A DNA stretch of 19,887 nucleotides from Leucocoprinus leucothites (taxonomy: Eukaryota; Basidiomycota; Agaricomycetes; Agaricales; Agaricaceae): positions 1-19,887 of the forward strand of contig JAACJO010000088.1 of the NCBI GenBank assembly GCA_013368445.1, given 5' to 3'. Within the stretch, counting starts at the first letter, position 1. Each line of letters starts with the position of its first letter. The position numbers were made by a program, and so were the translations under genes. Below are positions 8,287 through 16,453 of the stretch, one piece after another. The notes below the pieces were generated by a model, which saw nothing but the letters and a program-made list of their open reading frames with translations, did no database searches and was not told the DNA's origin.

Positions 8287-8300
8287 ACAAATGACATCTT
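8287..8300. repeat. Target-site duplication of GO-4, right copy
   Basis: ACAAATGACATCTT, identical to 5314-5327. Confidence 0.9.
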
Positions 8301-8457
8301 CATGCAGTGGTACATAGTTCGAAATGAAAGCATACTACAATACAAGTTGGGCTGTTCTGTTTTACTAGCAGATGGAAAATGCACGGCATGGATCTTCAGG
8401 GCCCACCATGCACAGTGCGGGGGCAGACAATGCAACCTGCAGGGAAGAGAACCTACA
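8301..8457 (-). mobile_element. GO-5 3'UTR, upstream piece
   Basis: Removing GO-4 joins this stretch to 5193-5313, so it should be more of the GO-5 3'UTR (minus strand). It has no convincing coding frame and no match elsewhere in the window. At 8457/8458 it meets the A-rich tail of LA-full; the last bases before the tail (minus strand ATGTAGGTTCTC) are the candidate duplication of that insertion. Confidence 0.5.
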
Positions 8458-8478
8458 TTTTTTTTTAATTTTTTTATT

Positions 8479-11004
8479 AAATCAATGAATTTATATAGCG
8501 GTGCTCGATCACAGTCCGCTTTCAACTAAATATTACAAACAGATGGTACACTACAGCAAGCTGGGGTACATGAAGCGGTCAAAGACCGCTTGAGACAGAG
8601 ACTATACACGATTAGTCCAGCAATATAGAAAAGACTCGATAGAGACTATTGAACAAGGTGTCATACACAGAGATCGGACTCAAAGGAAAAGAAGAGAGAT
8701 GAAATAAGAGAGTATAGTTCACCTTCATTTGGTTCGGTGGGCACAGGAGCTTGAGGCGGCAGTGGACATGTGTCATGATTGGTAAAAGCAAAGGTGGCTG
8801 GGTTCTTTTTCAAGAACTCGACAAGGAACTCATACTAAGGGAAAGCGCATTGCACCCATTGAGTATGGAAGGGATAGAGGGGGCAGTAACACAGGATATG
8901 ATGTCGTGTTTCCAAGCAATGGCCACAATGACAGGACTTGGGCTTGAGGGGGAAGAACCTCTCGCAATAAGCTCCAATAGGAGCATGATTGAGGATGGCG
9001 CGGGACATACGTGCGCATAATGATGGCGATTCATTGGCTAAGGGAAGCCAGGTGCCCCCCTTGACATAAGTGGGGGTGAGGAACTTGCGATTCTTTTTTG
9101 AAAGAAGGAAACCGCTGCCACGGTACCTCTTCTTCCAGAAAGTGGACTCCCAGTATTTCTGGCAGTCGTTGGTGATTTTGCATTGCAAGAAGTCGAGAGT
9201 AGCGCCTAATCGAGGGGGGGCATGTATGCGTGTGGAAGTGACGTCTTTGTGGACTTTAAGGTGGGGCTTCCAGCGCCACTTGGAAGGGACGTCCCAGAAG
9301 TTGATAGAATGAGAAGGTTTGGCCGTGAGCCAGTCGGATAAGAGTCGGCAGACTTGGATGGAGTGTGATTGGCTCAAGTGTATAGAGGGATCGACTGCTA
9401 GCTTGGCTGCTGGGAGACAGTCGGTGATGAGGATGATGTGGTCGCAATGAAGGGAAATGGCCTTGGCGATGCCAATACGAATGGAGTAGAGTTTGGCATC
9501 AGTAGACAACGCTCGACCGCTAGCCTGTTTTGCATGGGACACTTGCCATCCGCCGCGATATAAATGTGCCGCTGAAACCGCCTGAAGGGAACCTATGAGT
9601 GGAACAGAAGCATCAGTAACAACCGAAATACAGTTACGATTGGAAGAAGAAGAGGAAAAAGCTGAATCGAGAGATGATACATGTTTATACATTTCGTGTT
9701 TATCCAAGCGATTGCAGGGGTGAAAGTGAATAGAATTGGGAAAGATGTCCATAAGACGAGATCCAGGCTTTGATTCAGGAGCGAATGGAGAAAAGGAGTC
9801 AGAAAGATGAGAAAGAGAACTATCTACATCGATAAGAGGGCCTTTGACTTTAGCTTTTTTGGCTGGAGTGAGAAGGCGAAGCGATTGGGGATGAGGGGAG
9901 GAGTTAAGAGAGAAACTGTCAGATAAAAGAGAACGTAATGCATGATTAGAGGGTAAAGTAGAGACTCAATACGACGAACGAATAGCTAATTTATGAAGAT
10001 GGAGGTGGATTGGAATAAGTCCAGCAATGCTTTCAGCGCCGCCTGATGGGGAAGTATGGAAGGCGCCTGTGATCCAGAGAGCCGCGCATCTTTGCATAGA
10101 TGATAAGGACTTGAGAAGCACCTTGTTACGAGCACCCTCAAAGTACCATAGTCGGAATCCATACGTGGCCATGGGGACAACACATGACCTATAGAGCAGA
10201 TGTTTTTGTAGAGGGAGGAGGCCTCGGGTGGAGTTTCCTAGCATACTCATAGCTTTCACTGTGGATAATGCTTTGGTGGAGTAATATCGGACGTGTTCTT
10301 GAAATGATAGTCGACGGTCAAAGTAGAAGCCCAGGTACCGCCAGATGCGTTTAGGATGCAGTAGAGGACCGCCAATGTTGGATAGATCGAGGGGGGGATT
10401 AGAGTCATTGTGACATCGGGAGAAATGAAAGACCTCAGATTTATCGTGTTCAACGACAAGCCCAAGATCGGTGCAAATGGAGTTAATGATGGAATAAGCT
10501 GATTTGAGGGAAGAAATAGTGTCAGTATAATTCTTTGCTTGAGATATACAAAGCCCATCATCAACAAATGATAAAAGGAAAGAAGGGATAGACTGTAGTC
10601 GAGCACATTGGTCGAACATGAACATGAGGGGCGCTAGATAGAGCGCGGATAGAATGGGTGATAAAGTGGAACCTTGCCCCACGCCAACATCCGCATCATG
10701 GGCATTGGATAGGAAAGTGTTCCACATGAATTGAGTGGATCGACCTATGAGGTAGTGTGAAAAGAAGTTAACGAGTTCTGGGGCGAACCCCTGTCATCGT
10801 AGAATGTTAGTAAGGATTTCATGGTTTAGGGAGGGGAAGAATTGGGCGATATCAAAGGCACAGACGCTGGTAATCATACCTTTAGCCCATCCGGCCCAAA
10901 TGATATGAGTGAGGAATACTCCTGCATCCTCAGTGGATTGTTGGATAACTCCGCCCATTTGATTAGGGTGGAGAACATCTAGAGACACTGCTTCATACTG
11001 CATG
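8479..11004 (-). repeat. Right arm of the 2.5-kb inverted repeat
   Basis: Opposite-orientation partner of 1-2500, lying inside LA-full. The arms are separated by about 6 kb, and the tail sequences beyond them differ: A25 on the left, an interrupted A-rich tail on the right. They are therefore two separate insertions, not one palindrome. Confidence 0.9.
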
Positions 11005-12614
11005 CGGCGAGCAATCATCTTCTCAATTAATTTACCTAAAGTGTTTAGTAGAACAATGGGACGAAACACTTTCGGTGTATCATAGGCCAGTTTATTCGGC
11101 TTGGGAATGATGATAGAGACCGAGTCCTTGAAGTGACTCGGCCAGTAAGAGAGATGTATGCACGCGTTAGCAATGAGTATTATATTTTTGAGGCATTCAT
11201 TGTGGGTGACAATGGACTTTAGATGTTTCCAGGAGACGTGATCAGGCCCGGGTGCTGAAGAGTTAGCGCATGAAGATAGGGATTCGGTGAGTTCGAGGAT
11301 GGAGAAGTTTGCCCAGGAACGGGGGGGAAGGGATTTTATTTCATTCAGAATGTTAGAGCTTACCGGTCGACCAGATGCTGAGTTATATGATGAATGGAGT
11401 GCATTCCATAGGTCCAGAAGATCATTGCAAGGTCATCCTTGATAGTGGATACCCTCAATGGCAGGGAGTTTGCGTTGTTTTACCCATTCCATAAGGTCCC
11501 AGGGTCGCTTGTTGGTCGATGCAATTTCATGGATGCGTGCATCAAAGAAAGAACACTTAGCAGCTCGAGTAGCTGCTCTGAATGCCCACCAGTCTTTACG
11601 ATCCTTTGTTCTTCTGTAGGTAAGAAGAGTCTCAGAGCAGTGGGGGTTCCACCATTCCTTTGACCGGTTAGTAATCCATACAGTCTTAGAGTTCATATTC
11701 CAAGATTCGTTAAAGATACGAGAAATGGAGTCAGAGATATTGTTCAGACAAGAGGTAGAATGAATGTCCGAGCAGTCAAGGGCCACTAGATGCTCAGAGA
11801 CTTGGGAAATGAAAGCCGTCTCTTCATCGCTATCTTTTGGTAGTACGCGTTTTTTATAATTAATATAATCTGGATGGATTGGAAGATCCATAATCAAAGG
11901 TGGGTGGTCCGATGGAAGCCTCGAATTAACATCGATAATATGGGGGGTGGAATTGTTAGTGCAAAAAATGAGATCGATAACTGAATTGTCATGACTTTCA
12001 ATGGAAGAGAAATGAGTAGGGGATAATGAGGTCGGTGAAGACCTTGTGAGATTGAAGCTGTCTGCCAACTCCGTTAGAGTTATAGCCGACATAGGGATGT
12101 AAGTAGCTGAAGGGTCCCATTCTGGAGATCAACAATTACAATCTCCTCCCATATAAATAATATTAGGGATGTTGATGAAGTTTGTTGAAAGGAAATTGAT
12201 CGCCGATGAGGACGAGTCAGAGTATATGTTAAGTAGATGAATATAGTTACCCTGGTTGAATAGACCCAAGATTTGTATGTCGTGGTGGTTGACCCACTCT
12301 TGTCGAAGAATGGGTCTCATGCGAAGTAGTCGTCTGTGAACATAAGTCAGAGTACAGGGTCGGGGGTTGTTAGGCTTGGTAGGGTGAACCATACACAACC
12401 ACTCAGGGTGAATAGGAGCACCAATGACATCATCCCCTTCAGGGTTAGTTGTAGAAGGTGCTTTTCGAATATGATTCCATGGGGGTTCCTGTAGAAAAAT
12501 GATTTCAAAGTCCAGCTTTTTGGACTCGAGTATAGTATCAACTAGGGCATAAGAGCGTCCCACGTTTTGCGAATAGATACAAACAGAAGAGATAGGTTTG
12601 TTCTTACCAGACAT
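8661..12614 (-). pseudogene. LINE-A ORF2: endonuclease-RT-RNase H, five in-frame stops
   Basis: One frame of 1317 codons from ATG 12614 with no frameshift. Endonuclease: FLQEPPW at 40-46, MGGDCNC at 155-161, SDHPPL at 235-240. Reverse transcriptase: FDIAQFFPS with Asp near 588, GVGQGSTLSPI near 644-654, catalytic FVDD near 683-686, and LVVEHDKSE. RNase H: VVTDAS with Asp near 1001 and LITD with Asp near 1065; at the position expected for the glutamate the frame reads DAKLY (Lys near 1041). A CHCGHC...HHILCYC cluster sits at 1228-1244. Stops: TGA at codons 162, 394, 607 and 883, and TAG at 1260. All fit C-to-T changes (CGA or CAG); LA-frag keeps CAG at the last. The family role is target nicking and cDNA synthesis. 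Confidence 0.92.
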
Positions 12615-12619
12615 ATTTA
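12612..12619 (-). promoter_or_regulatory. ORF1 stop / ORF2 start junction (TAAATATG)
   Basis: On the minus strand the ORF1 stop TAA (12619-12617), two bases and the ORF2 ATG (12614-12612) form TAAATATG; the frames differ. Such tight spacing suits termination-reinitiation, as known for the SART1 LINE (UAAUG). Coupling here is inferred from spacing alone. Confidence 0.55.
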
Positions 12620-15286
12620 AGCAGCAACTCTGCCACCGGAGTGATTGGAATTGGCGCGAATGGCACGTGCAGTGCGTGATTCGGCGGCTTTGTTAGAATG
12701 CCAGGTTCGGTCAAACCTGTTCTTCCAGAATGGACATTTGGTGTCATTTGCATGATGATCGCCTTTGCAATTCAGGCATTTAAAGTTCTCAAGGTGAGGA
12801 CATGGAGTGCCATCAGGAGTGGCATCACGGGGGGGATTGGATTTGGGGTTGGCCTTGCAACACCAGGCCATGGATCGATGGTTCTCAACGCAGTGAGGGC
12901 CACCACAGATTTGACAGTGTGCACCAAGGGCACAACACGCATGAGTGGGATGCCCCCAACGCCAGCAGTTCCTGCACTGTGCAATGCTGGGGTGCATACT
13001 AGTAGCACGGATAGTTCCGATATGTCGGCCGAAGTTAATAGTACGGTTGACCAATGTCTTGGCCTTGGTACCATTTTGGGAGTCCCAGATGTCAAACCAC
13101 ACAACGGCTGTGTCTGACTTTGGGGAAGCTTTCATGACGTGAGGACGAGCAGCAAGGATAACATTCTCGAAGAGTGACGATTGGCCAAGGGCCTGCTCAA
13201 CGAAAGTGGGGGAGAGAGGGTTGGATGAATTGGCTACCCAATAAGGGATGCCAACAATTTTTAGGAAGGATTTGGATTGTGGGAGACGGGGCTCAACAGG
13301 GATGGCGTCACCCAGTTGCCAGGCTTTTTTTAGCCAAGACTTAATGGTTTCAAGGTCAGCGGGGAGAGCAACACCTGAGGTAGTAATTGATATGCCGTTG
13401 TATGATTCGCAAACTGATTCGACGCGAAGTTTGGACTGAGCGGCAGTAAGACCGCGATTACAGAATTCGGCTGCCTTGTTAAAGTCTTTAATTCGGTCAG
13501 CGATGATATTTCCCTCAAAGGGGATAAGGACTTGGCGACGGGTAGGTCTGTGCGTAGTCATTTTGGGCTTAGCGCGTGGGGCATTTCTGGGTGATGGTTC
13601 AGGTGCTTGAGGTTGAGCACCCCCAAAACCTGCCTTGTACATAGCAAGGACTTTGTCATACAATAGTTCAGAGAAGGCAAGTATCATTTCTCGCATTTTA
13701 CCTCCATCAATATTGGAAGAGGAGTTGAAAGAGGAAGTTGCCTGCTGGGCACCCCGTCGGGCGGTGTCAGCAAACAACACATTCTTCTTGTTAAAGTGTT
13801 CCATAAGGGGTTTGGTGGATGCCTTACGGTCAGGAGGGGGGATGGGAGGTGGCATGTCATAGGTGCCCTTAGGGTTAGGTTTTGATGGCTGAGCCTGGCC
13901 ATCAGAGGAGGGACGCCTGACTGAGTGCTCGAAGTTTCCATTCCCATTCCTTGGGATCACATGATTGGAAGGTGGAGGAGGGGCCCGGGAAATGCGGATA
14001 GGGCCAGTGGACTTAGAAGACATAATGTCATTCTTTGCCTTCAGGGAGCCTGACACGGACGAAATGTCACGTGTCTTACCAGAAGACATAATGTCATTCT
14101 GGGGGAGGGGAGGGGTGCCCTCATCAGGAGGGGCTTGATCAATGTTCATTTGGTCGTCATCAATGCAAGCTGTAGGATTAGTTTGCCCAACGACAATGCT
14201 GGGTGGAAAAAGGGGAGTAGGGATGGTAGACGGAGAAGGTTTATGCACCTTTTTTCCCTTCCCCTTATTCTTAGGGGGAGGGGAAGAATCCGTCATGGGA
14301 ATATCCGGAGGTGGGCCGTAATAATGCCTCAGTGCGTCGACGATGGTAAGTCTGCTTTCGCCATTAATGGGCAAGCAGTCCCAACCTGTTTCAAACATAG
14401 TTGTGAGTAAGCAATAGATTGGTTCCCCCATTTGGGGAACCCTTGGGTCTTTCATACCAGGCCGTAAGCCTAGTGCGACATGATGTTTAAAGAAGTTAGT
14501 AGCATATTTAAGTGCTTCAAGCGCTTTGTAGGTAGCTTCACCGACGATAACAGTTTCTTCGGTGGCAGTGTTTGATGGATCCTTGAGATCCGGAAGATGT
14601 GGCTGTGCAGGCCTAGAATCCTGCGGCTGTGCAGTGATATCACCAGTGACATCATGTGTGACGTCAGGTGTGACATCATTGGTGTTAGAGGAGCCGGCCA
14701 AGAAGGTAGCCGGAGTGCCGGTTAGCACAGCATTTGCTGACTCAGCAGATCCATGGATCGCATGAGGCAGCCTTGAGGTGGGTGGGGGTCCAAAGAACTG
14801 ATTGGTAGGTTCCCCATTGTCGAATACCCCATCCTCTCGGTCGCCCCACGCGTCCCTGCGAGAGTCCAAGTTGAGAGGATCTGGTGGTTGAAGCTCACCT
14901 GTAAATCCCTCTCCAAATGGGCGGAAAGGAATAGGTGATCCGAAGCCATCATATGCGCTCATCGATGCAGTTCTTGAGATAGCCTTGGGGGTGGTGTCCA
15001 ATCCTCGGCGAACATCACGAGCGCGAATGCACTTAGCACGTGACGGGGGAGGAGGGGGAGTTCTAAAGGAGGAATGTGATGCTGCATGGGAGAGTACAGC
15101 AGGGGCGAGTGTAGGAGAGGGAGGGGTTGAGGATTCAGACGAATCAGATTCGCTCTCACCAATTTCTTCCTCGTCAGAGCCAGCCCTAGACGATGCAGCC
15201 AACTTGACATCGTCATGTACAGAGTGTCTCATCGATTTGATAGAGAGCGGGTGAGTTGGAGTGGTCACGCTTGTAGGTTGAGACAT
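12617..15286 (-). CDS. LINE-A ORF1, Gag-like nucleic-acid-binding protein
   Basis: Open frame of 889 aa from ATG 15286 (MSQPTSVTT), the first ATG in frame. The N-terminus is acidic and Ser/Pro-rich (DEEEIGESESDSSESS near residues 35-50) with short repeats (DVTPDVTHDVTGDIT; NDIMSS twice). A basic GKGKKVHKP may be a nuclear signal. A folded block (SKLRVESV, SKSFLKIVGIPYW, WFDIWDSQNGTKAK) precedes three zinc knuckles: CRNCWRWGHPTHAC (CX2CX4HX4C, near 771-784), CQICGGPHCVENH (CX2CX3HX4H, near 791-803) and CLNCKGDHHANDTKC (CX2CX3HX6C, near 837-851). LINE ORF1 proteins coat their RNA and act as chaperones. The stop lies two bases before the ORF2 ATG. It is the only long undamaged gene in the window. 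Confidence 0.9.
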   Translation of the reverse strand: MSQPTSVTTPTHPLSIKSMRHSVHDDVKLAASSRAGSDEEEIGESESDSSESSTPPSPTLAPAVLSHAASHSSFRTPPPPPSRAKCIRARDVRRGLDTTPKAISRTASMSAYDGFGSPIPFRPFGEGFTGELQPPDPLNLDSRRDAWGDREDGVFDNGEPTNQFFGPPPTSRLPHAIHGSAESANAVLTGTPATFLAGSSNTNDVTPDVTHDVTGDITAQPQDSRPAQPHLPDLKDPSNTATEETVIVGEATYKALEALKYATNFFKHHVALGLRPGMKDPRVPQMGEPIYCLLTTMFETGWDCLPINGESRLTIVDALRHYYGPPPDIPMTDSSPPPKNKGKGKKVHKPSPSTIPTPLFPPSIVVGQTNPTACIDDDQMNIDQAPPDEGTPPLPQNDIMSSGKTRDISSVSGSLKAKNDIMSSKSTGPIRISRAPPPPSNHVIPRNGNGNFEHSVRRPSSDGQAQPSKPNPKGTYDMPPPIPPPDRKASTKPLMEHFNKKNVLFADTARRGAQQATSSFNSSSNIDGGKMREMILAFSELLYDKVLAMYKAGFGGAQPQAPEPSPRNAPRAKPKMTTHRPTRRQVLIPFEGNIIADRIKDFNKAAEFCNRGLTAAQSKLRVESVCESYNGISITTSGVALPADLETIKSWLKKAWQLGDAIPVEPRLPQSKSFLKIVGIPYWVANSSNPLSPTFVEQALGQSSLFENVILAARPHVMKASPKSDTAVVWFDIWDSQNGTKAKTLVNRTINFGRHIGTIRATSMHPSIAQCRNCWRWGHPTHACCALGAHCQICGGPHCVENHRSMAWCCKANPKSNPPRDATPDGTPCPHLENFKCLNCKGDHHANDTKCPFWKNRFDRTWHSNKAAESRTARAIRANSNHSGGRVAA

Positions 15287-15419
15287 GTGTTTCAGTGTCA
15301 ACGATGTTGATTGGGTCCGAAGACAGCGGAGGGGTACCCTTAAGGTCCACCCAGTGCGATGGTGCAGTCATAGTGGTATAATTCATAGTCAGTATGTATG
15401 TAGACACCGTCAAAGAAAT

Positions 15420-15450
15420 CGATGATGGTGGTAAGAGGGAAAGGAGGATG
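15420..15450 (-). promoter_or_regulatory. Shared 5'-terminal motif of LINE-A
   Basis: Minus strand opens CATCCTCCTTTCCCTCTTAC then CACCATCATCG, close to the opening of GO-1, GO-3 and GO-4. It abuts the 14-bp target duplication at 15451, so it is a true 5' end. Confidence 0.45.
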
Positions 15451-15464
15451 AGAAGTTCTCACAC
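15451..15464. repeat. Split target-site duplication, right half (LINE-A insertion)
   Basis: AGAAGTTCTCACAC, the reverse complement of 2530-2543 except for one CpG/TpG change. Confidence 0.85.
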
Positions 15465-16141
15465 TTCATGCAGGAGCTTCCTGACGATTCCCTCCTCAAC
15501 GAGGACTACACCAAGGCATGTGCTAGCTATCTTGCCAGTGCCGTCTATGAATTCAAGATGAGTGGGCATGGGAGTGCACACATTTCCATGGGTGAACAGT
15601 GGGCCAGCCGTGGCTGGACCACCTTTTGCTCCTTCATGCAGGGCTTCACCCAGTTCAATGAGCTGGAAGCCTCCCCTAAAGACACACATGTCATCCATGA
15701 GGCAACCCATGGATCCACTGACAAAGTGGAACCACATGACATTGACATGGGCTCCCCCAAGGCCCTGCGGCCCGCCCCGGCCCACCCCCCTGTACCGCCC
15801 AAGCAAGCGCCCCTTAAGGCGCACGCTAGTGGCCCCCCTCGAGCACCCACAAAGGCGCCCATCCCCACTTCTGCTCCAGCACCTCATCAGCGCTCATTTG
15901 CAGAAGCCGCTTGTTCCAGCACTTCGGTGCTGCCCGTGTTGCTCATCAAGCTGGCACAGGCAAACCCCTCCCTTGACCCTGATCACATCGCTGCAATGCA
16001 TCAGGCTGCCACTGCCACCACCGGCTCTGCCAAGAAGCCGCGCATGACTACCGCCAGGCCCACCCGCCACTAGCTGTTCCTTGATTTCACTGGGAATGCC
16101 AGTGAGATCACCTATCTCCACCACAAGGCCATGCACCTCCT

Positions 16142-16453
16142 CAATGTGTCAGATGTGCTCTGGACAGTCTACAAGTATTTGTGATTGATTTGTTGATGTA
16201 TGAAGTTAGAGTTGATGCAGAGGTTGCTTAGTCAGTTGTAGATCACCTGACTGGATGTTCAACTCTCCTGTGGACGCTTTCTTGACTCTCAGTCATTTAC
16301 AGTTGTCCACAGGTGAGTACAAGTCTCTATCTTGTTAATATAGTCATTTACAGTTGTCCACAGATTCCTATGTGAGTTGTGAGCTCCCTGGGCGATTTCT
16401 CTGGTTTCTAGGACCTCCCACACGTCCCCTGTGCGTCACCTTCTAACACAATG
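16142..16453. repeat. 5-bp TSD pair around the solo LTR in GO-3
   Basis: CAATG at 16142-16146 and again at 16449-16453, directly flanking a TG...CA element. Removing one copy plus the LTR restores the Gag codons (LLND). Confidence 0.85.
16147..16448 (+). mobile_element. Solo LTR, 302 bp
   Basis: Starts TGTCAGATG, ends TCTAACA (TG...CA) and is flanked by CAATG. It is about 98% identical by eye to the inverted copy at 18569-18870. Inside, AGTCATTTACAGTTGTCCAC occurs twice about 55 bp apart (near 16289 and 16344). The termini and 5-bp duplication fit a solo LTR from a Ty1- or Ty3-type retrotransposon. No internal coding region, primer-binding site or polypurine tract is present, so the superfamily is undecided. 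Orientation is arbitrary. Confidence 0.82.

Larger units (their letters stand above)
8458..15450 (-). mobile_element. LA-full: full-length LINE-A retrotransposon (chimeric)
   Basis: A complete two-ORF LINE of about 7.0 kb read leftward: 5' motif at 15420-15450, 5'UTR of 164 nt, ORF1 15286-12617, two spacer bases, ORF2 12614-8661, a 3'UTR of about 180 nt and an interrupted A-rich tail (8458-8477). It belongs to the LINE group with an APE-type endonuclease and C-terminal RNase H, close to the fungal Tad/I type by domain order. Its 5' target duplication pairs with the bases after LA-left, not with those after its own tail. The two ends therefore come from different insertions joined by exchange. 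ORF2 is dead as read; ORF1 is open. Confidence 0.93.

Noticed and set aside
5314..8300. Telomere-maintenance role by analogy with HeT-A
   Set aside because: There is no telomeric repeat, the elements are in both orientations, and they have ordinary target duplications. Only the gag-only structure is comparable.
8661..12614. Recoding of the four in-frame TGA codons (readthrough or a variant code)
   Set aside because: ORF1 and the gag-only elements use TGA as lesions, and sister copies show CGA at equivalent sites (17567 against 5965; LA-full against 7653). CpG decay is simpler.
12698..13117. Open frames antisense to LINE-A ORF1, and similar ones at 4001-4510 and 5927-6310
   Set aside because: They mirror the zinc-knuckle and Pro-rich coding on the other strand and have no motif of their own.
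16147..16448. DNA transposon or MITE instead of a solo LTR
   Set aside because: Terminal inverted similarity is limited to a few bases (TGTCAGA/TCTAACA), with TG...CA ends and 5-bp duplications, which suit an LTR better.
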